Of a DNA stretch of 64,000 nt, positions 38,005 through 51,177 are shown in pieces; position 1 is the first letter of the stretch; each line of letters opens with the position of its first letter. The position numbers were made by a program, and so were the translations under genes. The stretch spans positions 186,001-250,000 of the forward strand of contig JH720365.1 in NCBI GenBank assembly GCA_000231825.2, in the 5' to 3' direction. The notes beneath the pieces are model-generated. The model ran no database searches. It was not told the origin of the DNA and saw only the letters and a program-made list of their open reading frames with translations. This DNA is from Tetrahymena elliotti 4EA. Lineage: Eukaryota > Ciliophora > Oligohymenophorea > Hymenostomatida > Tetrahymenidae.

Positions 38005-39394
38005 TGAAAGTGATAACTAAAAATAAATATTTTTGGAATTGAAAGCTTTTTTTAAACTATAAGAGGTGCTGTTCTGTTTACCTATCTTATTTCCTTTTTG
38101 AATTTTTTTTAAGATGTTAAAATTTTTTTTTTTCTCAATCTAGATAATTTCTTCTGTAAATAAATATGCTTATTAAAAAAATTTATAATTTTATAATTTG
38201 CAAATTTTTTACTTTTTTCAAGTTGAGTTTAAGCTTATTTCAGAAGCTAATAACCATATAAAACATAATGAAAATATGCAGTTTTTGTTTAGCACAATTT
38301 AAATGCATATTATCCAAATTAATATTTTTGAATTCAAAGATTTAACACAAATAATTATCGAATATGTTTGATAAAAAGTGTAAAAAATTTAAGCTTACAT
38401 GAGCTAACTATTATTATTTTATTATTTTTTCATTCTTTGAAATTCATTTGAAAATTGATCAAGTAAATTATATTTTCTGAAATTGTGTCTAAACAAAAAA
38501 AATTATTTAAATGAATGAACATTCAGAAAACTCAAAAATAATTTTTATTGGGTATTATTTTAAACTGTTTTTTAGTGTGTTCTCACTCGTAAATAATAAT
38601 TCCTTGTTAAAAGCTAAATAAAAAGTGATTGAATAGATGAGTATTTTTTAATATGTTTTTAAATCGATTTTTAAAAAAAGTAATTTTAGTAAACAAATTT
38701 TTTAATAAAATTTGATTTTATTCAGTCAAGTAAGTAATAGACTTTGTCATATTTATTTGATTACTTTTTTAACTTTATTTTTTACCAATATAATCATTTG
38801 TTCTTTTGATTAAATAAATAATTGTTAGTAATCAGAAAATATTTAAAATATTCTCTATAACACATTTGTTTTAACTTTATACTTTATTTATAAGTCAGCT
38901 AACTGATTTCCTCAAACCATTTTTAAATTCTATATGATTATACTACTTAAATATATGCAGTCAGTAGTAATACTAAAACATATTTTTCATACACATTTTT
39001 AATTTTTCTTTTGTTTAAATAAAAGACATGAAAAGATAATCACGTTACTTGTAAAATGTATTTTTAAAGATATCTAATACATATTCAATTCATTTTTCAT
39101 AAAATAATAGCCTTCATAATATTAGATTTGTTGTATTTTCTGAAATATTTTTTTGGCTTGAAATTTTTAAATCACTTCTTCTATTAAATTGAAGTTATTT
39201 TTTAAAAATTAAATTAAATTTGTATTTTATGACCTCAATCAGCTTAAAAACAGTAGTAAAGTAAGTAGTTAAATCAAACCCAAAATAATTTTTTTTAAAA
39301 TAAAAATAAAATTATTAAATTCATATTCGATACATTTTTGAAAAATCAATTAAATTTTAGCTCTTCACTAATTTGTTTTTTTTAGCATCCAATA
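38005..39394. other. Intergenic AT-rich region between divergent genes
   Basis: About 1.4 kb of spacer upstream of both the RING gene and the following plus-strand genes. Long T and A runs; no gene, RNA or motif recognised. Confidence 0.55.
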
Positions 39395-39634
39395 ATGTTA
39401 GCAATAAAAATAATTCAATAATAGACTTTATTACTACTCTTCTTCTTATACAATCAATTCTTATAAATTAGCAAAAATAAAGATAAGGTAGAGCTAATCT
39501 TATTATCAGGTGATCAAAAAATTCTAAAAATTTTGATAAGGAAGCTGTATTCGCATATGTTTGTATAACAGCTCATCTAAGAGTATAGAAGAAATTATAA
39601 ACAAATGAAAAAAGAGTATTTATCTCAACATTGA
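39395..39634 (+). CDS. Possible small protein with N-terminal hydrophobic segment
   Basis: A 79-residue open frame with a signal-like hydrophobic start (TLLLLFFLYNQFL) followed by a basic, charged tail. No family recognised. It lies 358 bases upstream of the CDC50 gene on the same strand. A pyrimidine-rich TTTTTTTTAG sits just before it and could be an intron end, so it might be part of a longer gene. Weak call. Confidence 0.3.
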
Positions 39635-39992
39635 AATTTATAAGCTTATGAATAACTCCTTGCTATGATTTTTTTTAAAGGATTAACTCTAATTTCAAAA
39701 GAAAATGTGAAGTTATGGTAAATTAATTAAAAAATAAATAATTAAAGAGTGAAAAAAACAAGCCGAGAGAGAATGAATATTTTTTATTGTATAAAACGAA
39801 TTATTTATTGAGAATAAAATTTAGTTTTTGTCTTGATTGATAAGAAATAGAGGAAATAAGCTGTTAATAAAAATAATAAACTAATAAGCAAGCAAAAAAA
39901 ACAAATAAATAAATAAATAAGTTAAGACATTTAAACTATTATAATAAAGGTTTTTTTGAGCAAAAAGGAAAGTCAAATATAGATAGGAGAAA

Positions 39993-40982
39993 ATGAATAA
40001 TGAAAGTAATTAAGAATCTGGCAAGAATAGATGCTGGAAAATATTGTTCTTAAAGAAATGGCATCCTCAGCCTACAGTTTAAGGAACAAAATATTTGTTT
40101 TTTATTGTAGGAATAATATTTATCATTTTTGGAGTTGTGATTAATATTTTCAACGCAAAGATAAAGGAAAAATAAATAGATAACTATGAAGAATTATGTA
40201 AAGGCTAAAATCTATGCAAAATTCCTTTTACATTAAATGAAGATTTCGATGATACTGTATATTTTTTTTATGGACTTGACAATTTCTATCAAAACCATCG
40301 TAGATATATTAAATCAAAATCCTCTTCTTAACTTTCAGGATCAACAATTTCTTCCTCAGATGCTAAATCATTCTGCAGTCCTATTGTTCATAATTCAGAC
40401 CTTCTTCCTTCTTAGCAATACCAATATTAATTCAATCCATATATTAAGCCCGATACTCCACCAGATTAATCAAAGGCACTTGACCCATCAGAAATCGCTT
40501 TGCCTTGTGGTTTGATTGCTAGAAGTTTTTTTAATGATTCATTTAAATTATTTGATGCAAAAACAAAACTACCTGTTACTATTGATGAATCAGGTATTGC
40601 TTGGCCAGATGATAAAGGAAATAAATTCAAAATGGATGTAGATAAATAGAGTAAATATTGGATTAATGTTGAAGATGAGCATTTTATAGTATGGATGCGT
40701 ACAAGTGGTCTTCCAAACTTCCGTAAGCTTTGGGGTATCATTAGAAGTAAGCTACCCAAGGGAGATTATTATATTGAAGTTAATAATAATTATGATGTTA
40801 GTAACTTCAAAGGACATAAGAATATCATATTATCAACCAGTGGACCTTTTGGTGGAAAGAATTAATTCCTCTCTATTGCCTTTATTGTTGTTGGTTCAAT
40901 TTCAGTTTTAATTGCTGTTGCTTTCTTTATCAAATAAAGAACTACTGATAATAGATTTGGTAATTCAAGACATTAGGATTGA
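39993..40982 (+). CDS. CDC50/LEM3 family protein, beta subunit of P4-ATPase lipid flippases
   Basis: Single-exon gene of 329 residues. CDC50 proteins pair with P4-ATPases to leave the ER and flip phospholipids. Topology fits: a short cytosolic N-terminus, TM1 (YLFFIVGIIFIIFGVVI), a large lumenal domain and TM2 near the C-terminus (FLSIAFIVVGSISVLIAVAF). Family signatures are present: KKWHPQPTVQGT, PCGLIARSFFNDSF, GIAWPDDKG, EDEHFIVWMRTSGLPNFRKL, and FKGHKNIILST before GGKNQFLSIAF. The ectodomain has several cysteines suitable for the family's disulfides. The partner ATPase is not in the window. Confidence 0.95.
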
Positions 40983-41417
40983 TTTTTGGTTAATCCAGTG
41001 TATAAATGAATGGAGATATCATTCTCTTATCTTAAATTTACAATTATTCATTTAAATTTAAAACTCCTTCATTTAATATTTGAAATAGCTCTCATTAGAA
41101 AGATTAGTAAAAATATTAATATGTGAATGTATAGAATTATTCAGTCAGGTTTTGTTAAAAATAATTTTTATTATTTTACTTTACATTCAGAGTTATTTAT
41201 TTATTTATTTCATGTTAACATTTTTAAAATCAAATAAAACAACAATTTTTCTTATTTCAAAATCACTCCAAATTTATTTAAAATATTTGAGAAAAAATTT
41301 ATTTTTGTTGTCTGTTGTTTTTGGCTTTTTTAATTCATTTATTTAATTTGATTTCTGCCAAAAACTTAATTTAATTTTTAAATATTTATAATTCTACCTA
41401 CCATCAACTTCTTCTAA
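40983..41417. other. Spacer between same-strand genes
   Basis: AT-rich 435-base gap. A 64-codon hydrophobic open frame at 41152 is low-complexity and probably spurious. Nothing else seen. Confidence 0.6.
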
Positions 41418-42092
41418 ATGAAGACATAATAATCTGACAGGTTAAACAATTGTTAACGAGCTGATAACTTAGATGATTTACCAGATTAAAAATACAAAAA
41501 AAAGAAACTAAATGGATTTATAATTGCCATTAATTTAGTTTTTTATGGGTTTGGAAGCTTGTTGCTAATAAATTTTTTGTTGAGAGCATTAGTAAATAAA
41601 AAAAATACTCAAGATGATAATCTTAGTTTTTAAAATAAAACAGAGGCTGAGCAGATAAAATAAAAACTTGATGAAATATTTTATTTACTTTATTTAAATT
41701 CTTCTTGCTTATTAATGCTTCTGCTATTAGAGTTATTTTAATGCTCGAAAAATTCTTCAAAAAACAAATTCACAAAGACAAGCTTGCCGTAATAACTATC
41801 AATAAATGAAAGATTCGATAAATTGATATTCAGCTATCCTCTTTACTTCGTATTCTTTTTAAATAGCACTTATTCTTCATGGATTTGTGATAATGAACTT
41901 GAGACAAAGAAATTAAATTTTATAATTATAATTCATTTATCTACTCATTTATACAATAAGGTTTCCTAAATTGCACAAAGCGTTTAATTAATAAATACTA
42001 TAAGAAATCTTATGATTTCACTATCAATAGTAACACACCTAATAATAATTTTAAATAACAATAACATTAGTAATCCACTAAAAATGAATTGA
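41418..42092 (+). CDS. Small multi-pass membrane protein, unknown
   Basis: Single-exon frame of 224 residues that I cannot assign to a family. A polar, basic N-terminus (about 30 residues, ending KYKKKKLNG) is followed by hydrophobic segments: IAINLVFYGFGSLLLINFLL, one around SSCLLMLLLLELF, one around LYFVFFL, and others around LNFIIIIHL and SIVTHLIIIL. Four or five membrane spans are likely. It lies 435 bases downstream of CDC50 on the same strand, but no shared transcript is implied. Confidence 0.6.
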
Positions 42093-42373
42093 ATAGTACA
42101 CAAATAAAATCAAAAAACTGAAGATTAATAATTTATATTTTTTAACAAAGCGTAAACAAAAATAAATTATAAAATTATTACAAATTTCAATAAAAAGATT
42201 CTTTGTTTTTTTAATATTTTTATATTTAATTATTATTCTACAATCTAAAAGGATGAATTATGTTGTTTTTTATTTAAATTAATAATTAAGAACCTTACAA
42301 GCTCATATAAAAATTATCATTTTTTTATTTTTTATAAGTAATTTACTCATTTTTGTCAAATAATTTATTTAAT

Positions 42374-44396
42374 TCATTTTATTGATGAAAAATTCAAGAT
42401 ATCATTATCATTTCTAGTAAAGTCAACATCTATGTGCTTTGTATGATTGAGTTAATTCACCTCACTCATATTATGATTATGCTATGTATTGTTTGAATGC
42501 AGTTCTAGAGTTTCGTTTTTCACTTAGAGTAGCTTTAAATTAACTGAGTCTGTGAATTTTTCTTTGCATTTCATGTAGATTCCAACAATAGCAAGTATTA
42601 CCAATAAACCTCCTAATCCAGCTAAAATGCCCATCCAGAATTGGAAAGTCTCATGATGTTGTTAGCTTTTTAAGGCCTTTTATTATTATTCTTAGAAAAA
42701 TAGATTAGAGAGTGGTTAATTTAGAAAAAAATAATTACATTAAGAGATTTTATTTGATACACTTTAAACTTATGCTATTTTTTTGAATACCTATTGCTTA
42801 GATGTGATGTTAAAAATTTAGTTTGCAGTAAAAAAGTCAGGATTTGTACGAAACTATATAAATCCAGAGTTAACTTATTAATCTCCTAAATCTGACCATT
42901 ATTAATCACATGATGCTGATAATATTATATCAATAGCTGTTTCATTTTAGAAGTTCCAAGAATATGAGTACTAATATTAACTTCCGACTAGGTAGCCTGG
43001 TTAACTCAGAATTGTTTTTGCAAGAATAAAATCTTTGCTTATTTCTTCTATGCTGGTATATTTTTCTACTTTCTACTATACTATTAATTTATCTTACACT
43101 CTATAAAATAACTAAGTGGAGCTAACATTAAAGCACCCATCTATGTACCATTAAAGATAAATATTGTTATTATTGTTAATGCTTACTTCTGAAGAGATGA
43201 ACGGGGCTGTCATTTCTATCATTTGTAATGAAAGTTAAATATTTCTTGAAATATGTCCAATATTTGTTGAATAAGGATTACTGCTAGATTCTCTATCACC
43301 GTATGTTTACTCATTCGGTTCTTGCTTATTGCAAAATATTTTAAACATTAAGCATTAATTGGAGTACTTTGTTATCTTTAAAAATTAAAAGGTAAAATAT
43401 AAAAATAGTGTTTGATTTTGAATAAAATATTACTGACTATTAGGATAGCTGTACATCTTTACAAACAGGTAGTTAACTCAATGAAGGATTTTAATTTTAA
43501 TTATAAGCCATGATATTAGCCCATTCATAATAGCTTTTTACATCCTACCCAGAACTTGATAGTTACTATATGCTGTAATTAGAAATATTTAGGAAAGAAT
43601 TTGAGGGAGAGTTCTTTTAAAGATTTTCAGTAATTGATTATTGGATAGATTAAATAATTTCTTTACTCTACTAATCTGTTGCAGTAGGTAAAGGATATTG
43701 AATAGAAGGTGTATCTCCCAAATTAAAACTAACTCCTAAAGTAAATAAGTAAGACTAAAATAAATAGGTCAGTGCTTTTGCAGAGACACTCCTTAAGCAA
43801 TCTAAATTATTTTCTGTCTAAGAGTTTTTGCTATCTTGAAAATAGGGAAAATCAAACTCAACATTTATTCTTTTGCCACTTTATTGCTATTCTTAAGAGC
43901 TATACTATTGAAAACCTTAAGGATTTGGTATTGGATAGAGTATTATTAGTCTCTCTGAAAGAAGTTGAGTTATTTTTGTGCTGTTAGTATTTTTTAGTAA
44001 ATATTCTGCTAAATATGCAACAATATTTGGACCTAAAGTGTTGTTACCTTACAATCCACCTGTAAAAAGTACCTATGGGATGTTTGTATAATTTTGAGAA
44101 GTGCTTTTGAAATTTGTTAATTCCGCATAGAAATAGAGACAATCTTTCTGCTAAAGATATCTCCCACACTAAGTTTAGGAAAAATCTATAGAAGACTCAT
44201 TATTTATGTATTTTAATCTAAAAAAATCAGGGTATAACTTAGAGTATTGAATAAACATCTATTAGATGTCTGTGTAATCTAGTTTAGTATACGGAGTACT
44301 TTGATTAAAGTTCTAATTTTGATTATCAATAGATCTAACTTAAATAATCAACTAGCTGATAATCACTAAGGTGAATGTTGCAGTTAACTTTATCAT
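42374..44396 (-). CDS. M14 carboxypeptidase-like type I membrane protein lacking zinc ligands
   Basis: Predicted 638 residues, minus strand, with introns 43433..43376 and 42738..42691. The N-terminus is a signal peptide (MIKLTATFTLVIISQLII). The ectodomain follows the M14 metallocarboxypeptidase pattern: QVLFTGGLQGNNTLGP where enzymes have GG.HG.E..G, then LIILYPIPNPQGF for the 'NPDG' region, INVEFDFP for 'IDLNRNFP', and YLFTLGVSFNLGD for the 'LHGG' strand. The two His and one Glu zinc ligands appear replaced (Gln, Asn and a non-His), and the substrate-binding Arg is absent, so it is probably not a peptidase. A single TM (GILAGLGGLLVILAIVGIY) and a ~65-residue cytosolic tail follow. A receptor or binding role is a guess. 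Confidence 0.7.
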
Positions 44397-45221
44397 TTTA
44401 ATGCCTATTCTAATATTTTTACTTTCAATTTGAAAAACTTCTATTTTAAACTTAATAAATCACCTTCTACCAAGAATATTTTATTGATTTTTATTAATTA
44501 TTTAGAAATTCATTTAAATTAAAAAAATTTAGTTGAAAATACTGTATTTGGATCAATCAATCAACTGCAACAATTCATATTATTTTGAGCTCAAATCTTA
44601 AAATTCATATAAAATCTAATTACAATTATAAACTATTATAACAATGTTAATACTGAATCAGAAAATGAAATATTGAAATAATCAAAACTTACATTTTCTG
44701 ATATCTAAAAACTTTTCTTTCAAAAAAATGATTTTAAAAGTTGTTTAAATAAAATTAAAATTAGAAACTTTTTACTGGAATTACCAACTAACTAGAAAAA
44801 AAAATCAAACTATTAGTCTGACATTTCAAAAAGAAAAAAATTACTCATTAAAAATAAATGTAAATAATATTTTTTATTCTCAATTAATACTATTACTTTA
44901 TTGAAATATTTACTAAGAGTAGATATCAATTATCACACATTTTAAATAGTTTTATTTTATTATACTGCGAATTGTTAATAAAAACCTTTTGAATTCTTCA
45001 AATTTCTTTTTAAATTATTTTTTATAAGTGTTAAAATTTAATTTGTTAATATTTTTATTGTGATTATATTTGCAAATAGTTAACAAAGAAGAACAATTAA
45101 TACACTGTGCTTGTTTAAACAATTAAGCATTTTGATTTCCATTTATTAAATATTTTTAGATGCTTAAAATGTTTATTTTGAAAGGTCAGTAGAATAATAA
45201 CTTAAAATAACTCGAAATCAA
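44397..45221. other. Intergenic AT-rich region between divergent genes
   Basis: About 825 bases upstream of both the M14-like gene (minus) and the next plus-strand gene. No motif recognised. Confidence 0.55.
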
Positions 45222-45974
45222 ATGTTCAAATCACTTCTAGAAAGATTTTTAATTGGGTTTATTTTTGATAAAAAAGTTACAAGGTATTAGATTTTAATTG
45301 AATTTTTTAAAAAGAAAAATTTCAATAGATATTTATTTGAATAATTGTAAATGTAGAGACCATCAAATTCAAATTCTTTTAAAGATTTTAAACTGTTTAA
45401 AAATGTTGATGAAAAGTTTCTGACTAAATCATATAATAACACAAGGCATTAGGTTTTATTTTAGAAATTTAAAGGAAGATTAAGAAATCAAGATTTATAA
45501 TTTAGGAATAAGATGTAAATATGGAAGGATTTAGAAGAAAAAGAAATCCTTTTTGACGAAATAAATGATTTAATACATAGAGAATATGATATTTGTTAAT
45601 TAAAAAATAAAGGATATTTCTAACAGTTATTCAATAAGGAGACACCTTTACCTACTAAAAAAGTTTCTAGCATTTAATTTAAAGATTAGTTCATTATTTT
45701 GCACTACTCAGTAGATTAGAGTTTGCAGCATTTAAATTTGTAGCAAGATTTTGAAAAAATGATGTATAAAAGAGATAAACAAACATTTATAAGTTAAATT
45801 GATGAAGAAGATGGAAATGTTAAGATTGATTATAAAGTAACTACTTGGATAGATAATTATTTTTAAGAAGGCAAGTATGAGACTGTTATGCCTTAAGTAT
45901 ATAAAGATATGTACTTTTACCTTTTTGTTTCTTTAGCATTCTTTTATAAATTTCTTAACAATGCTTTTGACTGA
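45222..45974 (+). CDS. Conserved-looking protein of unknown function
   Basis: Single-exon frame of 250 residues. The start at 45222 adds 43 in-frame residues (MFKSLLERFLIGFIF...) ahead of a second ATG at 45351; I prefer the longer form, but either is possible. The middle is charged and probably helical (IWKDLEEKEILFDEINDLIH), followed by a stretch around VKIDYKVTTWIDNYF and a hydrophobic C-terminal end (YFYLFVSLAFFYKFL) that may anchor it in a membrane. I do not recognise a family. Convergent with NAA10. Confidence 0.55.
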
Positions 45975-46408
45975 AAATGTAAAGTAGAATTTATATTCAA
46001 CATAAAAATATCGAATAAAAACTCATATATCAACTGAATTAAATTTCTTGAATAATTTTAGAATTTGTTATTTGTTGACTACTTGCTTGTAAATTAGCTA
46101 TTTAGTTAGTTGACTTATTAGCTAAATAAAGAAGGTATTGTAAATTGTTACAATATAAGAATAAAATCTTATTAAAATTAATTTTATAATAATCTTAATA
46201 AAAAATATATATATACTACTTAAACATTATATCTATCTTAGCATACTTATTTATATTAATTTTCAAGTTTCAATCTACTTATATATTGACTCTAAATTGC
46301 ATATGCTTGCTTCTCATCAACAAATAGTCATTAAATAATATTATTTAAGAGTTTTATAAATTAACATTCTTTTCAAAAGTTTTTCTATATTCATTTAAAC
46401 TAATTTTT
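45975..46408. other. Spacer between convergent genes
   Basis: AT-rich 434 bases containing the 3' UTRs of the unknown gene and NAA10. Nothing else seen. Confidence 0.6.
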
Positions 46409-47041
46409 TCACTTTTTGGTGGTTTTTTCAGCATAGTTTTTAACTCCGCTGTTATTCTTGCTTTCTTCTTCATCATCTTCTTCTTCATCACCTTCCTTCT
46501 ATTCTTTTTTGGGTTAAGTTTTAGCAGTTTAGGCCTTTTCTTCTTCGCTTTATTCATATGGGAGAACCTAAGGTCTAGCTTCAGGTGAGAAATATTTATT
46601 CATACTATATGCATCTTCACCATCAGCGTAATAACCTTTTTCTACTTCATATATTTCATAATTGAGTTTTCCTTTATAAAGAGCTAAGGCAGCACGATTT
46701 GAAACTCTGACATGGAGAGAAACATATTTAGCATCATATAAAGCTTACATATCACGATGAGTAGCAGACATAAGTTAATTTGCAATACCTAATTTTCTGT
46801 GAGATCTCAAAACAGATAAAGAAGTAATATGTCCATGAATAACATCTTCTTCATCTTCAATCTTAGCCATGACATACCCAACAATCTTACCCTTTTAATC
46901 TTCAGCGACATACAAAATTTGAGGCCAGCTAACGAAGTGATAGAGGTAATATTTAGAGGTGTAATTTTCTGGAAGACACCACAAATTACAATTTTGCATT
47001 CCAATTAAATCTTCAAAAGTTGCTTTTCTAATACTGACCAT
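46409..47041 (-). CDS. NAA10: N-alpha-acetyltransferase catalytic subunit NAA10 (ARD1)
   Basis: Catalytic subunit of NatA, which acetylates the N-termini of nascent chains at the ribosome, normally with the NAA15 scaffold (not in this window). Single exon, 210 residues. The GNAT domain is strongly conserved: [54 protein letters not shown], then the acetyl-CoA loop RKLGIA, followed by [19 protein letters not shown] and [11 protein letters not shown]. Residues from about 160 onward form an acidic and Lys-rich low-complexity tail, as in other NAA10 proteins. The TGA at 46409-46411 ends it; TAA/TAG codons in the tail must be read as Gln. Confidence 0.95.
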
Positions 47042-47696
47042 TTTTCTACCTACAATTTTCAATTACTAAAATTTTATACTTTTTATGTCTTTTAATTAAT
47101 TAATTTATTTAAAATTTAGTCAAATTTATGAGATATCTTAATATCTTCTTCTTGTTCTATCCTTCTATCTTGCTAATCAAGAAATAAAAAAACCAAATCA
47201 ATACTTTTCTTTTTCCCTCTTCTTTCTTTTTATCAAGCTTAGTTATTGTTGGAAATGTGCCATATTTCAAATAAAATTATTTTTCTAAAAAAAGTAATTC
47301 TATTAATATCAAATCAAATTCTATCAAATAATTGTTTGGTTATTAATTTTTTTGCAATAAATGTTTATTATATTTTGACACCGTAAAAGGTAGAGAGAGA
47401 ATAATACTTTACTTTGGATGGAATATTAAATACTAAGCACAATATTTGAAAAATCATTAAAACAGTAAAAAATCTATTTGATAAAAAGTATCCGCTAAAA
47501 GATATTAAAATCAAAAGAATCAGTCTATCAAAAATTATTAACTTTTTTACAGATAAATACCATAAGTTTAATCTGATATATTAATTAATTAAGCTAACAA
47601 GTAAATAAAAAATTCTTTATTCAACAATAGTAAACACATTTTTCAATCTATAAAGTTAAAAGCAAACAAACATTTTCTTTTTTCAATTTATTTGAG
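47042..47696. other. Intergenic AT-rich region between divergent genes
   Basis: About 655 bases shared upstream of NAA10 (minus) and the XPG gene (plus). No motif recognised. Confidence 0.55.
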
Positions 47697-50600
47697 ATGG
47701 GTGTTTAGGGATTGTGGACTTTGCTCTCTCCTGCAGGTAGAAAGCTTAAAGTAGAGGCTTTAGAAGGTTAACGATTAGCTATTGATGTTAGTATTTGGGT
47801 AATTAGAATGCTCTATGGATTTGCAAGTAGAAGAATGAATAGTGAATTTAAAAATGTTCATTTAGTAGGTATTTTTAGGCGTTTATGTAGACTTTTAAGT
47901 TTAGGAATTAAGCCTATTTTCGTTTTTGATGGGAAAGCTCCAGATTTGAAAAGACATACACTTTATCTTCGTTAATAGCAAAGAGAGAGAAGACAAGTTA
48001 ATCTTAAAAAATTAGCTGAAAAGTATGTTATAAAATAATTAGAAGGAAAGCTGAAAGCTGGTAAAAGCTTAGGAAATTCTAATTAAGATAAAAAACAAGA
48101 AGAAGAATTTGAATTTGATGATTTAGAATCACTAAATAGTGATGAAATGAATGATTTTGAAAAGAATTTAAATGACTTTTAAACCTCTATAGTTGATGCA
48201 GAATTCAAATAAATTCTGATTTAAAAAAAGAAATATCCAAATTTACTTGATGGAATTATTTCTAATGAATAGGAGTTCTACATTTATGACATTGCATCTA
48301 AAGTAGGAATAGTTCAGTAATTAAATCAAAGGCTCTCAGAAATTAGAAATAGAGATTTGTCTAAAATTACTGATATGGAGTAATTTTCTCTCCTTTAGTC
48401 AAAAAGTTATATTGAATATGTTATAAGCAAAAAAGAGGTTAGTTAAGTTCGTGAAGAGGGTCGCAAAAATTTGCTTAATTAACAATAGGATTTCATGATT
48501 AATGAAGCAGCTGCCACTATGAATGAAAATTAAAAGAAAAATTTCTTGAATGATCCAAAAAATAAAATTACTACAGGTTAATCAAAATCTGAACATGATA
48601 AAATGTTTTTGTTTGTTCAAAAGGCTTTTGATATTCAAGATAGTGGAGACTAAAGTACTTCAGCTTAAGGAAATAAAATAGGTTTGATAACTAAACCAAC
48701 AAGGAAAACTAAATAGGAAAGGAAACAAGAAATTTAGTCCAGACTAAATGACTTGCTTAAAGCTAGAGAATCAAGTGCAATTTCTTGGTAAAAACAAATG
48801 AAAGAGCAGTAATAAGATGATACTTTAGAAATACCAGATTAATTATAAAATGTCTTAAGCAAAATAGAGTTTTAAGAAGATGATGATAATTTTTTTAATG
48901 AATAAAGTATAAATTTTGCAGATTTATGTGCAAATTCAAGTAAAAAGTAAAAGTAATCAAAAAAGAATGAAGATAGTTCTGATCTGTCTTTTGGAGATAG
49001 CTAAAGTCAAATGAGTGATGGAGAAAGTAAATAATAATAAGTGCATGAAGAAAATTTCAATGCAAAGTTAAAGAATCCAAGTTAGAGCGATGATAATGAA
49101 AGTGAGTTAGATTAGGCTATGATAGAATCTTCAAGCTAGATTTCAGTGAATGAAGAATAATCTATTAATATCCTGAATTCAATTGATCTATAAGATAAAA
49201 AGGCAGAAGAAACTTAAAGAAGTAGCTTAGCAGATACTTAAAAGAGGATTTCAGAAATTGTAAAAAGTGAACAAAAAAGTGCCTATGAAATATTGTAACA
49301 AAAAACTTTTGAGTAGTCTCAGAAATATCAGAATAAATAAAAGAGCTAAGACCATTAGTAGATATAAGAAAAGCATTAGTCATAAGAAGATAAAAGTTAG
49401 AGCTAATCAGAAGTAAAACTATCTCAAACATCAGAATTGGTAAATAAAAACAAAAAAGTGGAAACCACAAGAAAAGATGAAAGTAGTTCCATGGAATAAA
49501 TAAAAGTTAACATAACCACTGAATAGGAAATAGATCAAGTGAAATTAATGTTTGATAATTAATAGAAAAAGAGTAACAATAATAACAACAGTAGTAGTAA
49601 TAATAATAATATGATGGATGAAGAATAGGATTTTGCTAATGCTAAGAAAAAGAAAGAAAGAGAAGATTTAGAAAAGCTAATTGAGAAATTAAGAAAAGAA
49701 GAAGAATTGAAAAATATGGATGAACAAGAAAAAAAGAAATTCATTTAAAAAAATCAAGATTTTTATAAGCAGATTCATGAAGAAGATTAAAGCAATGATG
49801 ATGAGGAAGAAGAAGAAGAAGACCCAGAATAAATTAAGAAATTATTAGATCAAGTGGAAAAATGGGAAGAGGAGTAAAACAAGCATGTAGATGAAGAAAT
49901 TGATTTAACAGATGAGCAGTTAGAAGAAGAATATTAAAGATTTCTCAATTTGGGTGAATTAGATTCAGAAACTATTTAAGATAAATTCTAGTAAGTGAGA
50001 TAATTACTATTGTTATTTGGAGTACCATGGGTTGAAGTAATAAAATATTATGAATTTTTCTAAAAAAATAAATTACTCTATTTTAATATAGGCACCATCC
50101 GAAGCAGAAGCACAATGTGCATTTTTAGAATAAATTAAATTAGTTGATGGAATTATTACAGATGATAGTGATGTTTTTCTTTTTGGAGGCAAAAAAATTT
50201 ACAGAGGTTTATTTGGAAAAGATGCTGACTATGTCAGGTAAAGATGTTTGTTTTATAATTTTAAAATTAAAATTTTTTAATAAAAAAATCAAAGGTATAT
50301 AAATGGAGAAAGCATTGAAAGAGAAATGGGAGTAAATAGAGATAAGTTAATATACATGGCACTCTTTTTAGGTAGTGATTATACTCTAGGTATTAAAGGA
50401 GTTGGTATTGTAAATGCTATGGAAATTTGTACAGCTTTTGAAAATGTAGATGCTCTTAAGAGATTTAAAGTATGGGCAAGCAAAGCTGATGTTTTATTAG
50501 ATGATCCTTCTATTCACTATAAAAACATAAGTTTGAAAGAAAAGAATTATAAAGAATTACATAAAAATTACAAAAAGCACTGGGAAATACCTGAAGATTT

Positions 50601-51177
50601 TCCGTCTTAGAAGGTTATAAATGCATATTTGAGTCCAAATGTTGATAAATCTGAAGAAGAATTTTAATGGGGAAAACCTAGCTTAGGGCTTCTTAGAGCT
50701 TACTGCTAAAATATTTTTGGATGGAATGATGAATTAATAAATTATTCACTTAAGCCTCTAGAAGAATTCATAAATAGAAAACCCGATCCATAAAAGAAAA
50801 TAACAGATTACTATAAATAAGCATCTAAATTTGCTATTGTAAATAGTACAAGACTTAAAAATGCTATCAGAGATTTAAAGCAAAGTGAAACAGGTGAATT
50901 GGAAAGCAGATTATAAAATGAAAAGAGAGTTGAAAGCATTGTAGAGGGAATAAATCATGTTTATAAAAATATTTAAGATAAAAAGAGAAAAACTGTCAAA
51001 AAGGGAGCTATAAATATTGAAATTGATGAAGAAGATGAAGATAATGAATAATCTAAACCTCATGAAGATGAAAACGATGATCATATTGATGATGAACCTT
51101 TTGATGGAGATCTTAATGGATTCCAATACAACAAAAACAAAAAAAAGAAAAGATTTTATAATAAAAATATTTTTTGA
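47697..51177 (+). CDS. XPG/Rad2 structure-specific endonuclease (nucleotide excision repair)
   Basis: Cuts 3' of bulky lesions in nucleotide excision repair. Exons 47697..50036, 50092..50237 and 50295..51177; 1122 residues. The N-terminal nuclease half begins [16 protein letters not shown] and has the metal Asp in [15 protein letters not shown]. The I-region holds [14 protein letters not shown] (joined across an exon junction) and [10 protein letters not shown], then a helix-hairpin-helix [18 protein letters not shown]. The long acidic, Gln/Ser-rich spacer (about 650 residues) between the two halves distinguishes XPG/Rad2 from FEN1 and EXO1. Near the C-terminus QKKITDYYK fits a PCNA-interacting box (Q-x2-I-x2-Y-Y), matching the position in yeast Rad2. 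A basic KKKKRF end may be a nuclear signal. Confidence 0.94.

Noticed and set aside
41152..41346. Hydrophobic 64-codon frame after CDC50
   Set aside because: Made of A/T-rich codons (Ile, Leu, Phe, Tyr, Lys) typical of translated spacer; not conserved in appearance.
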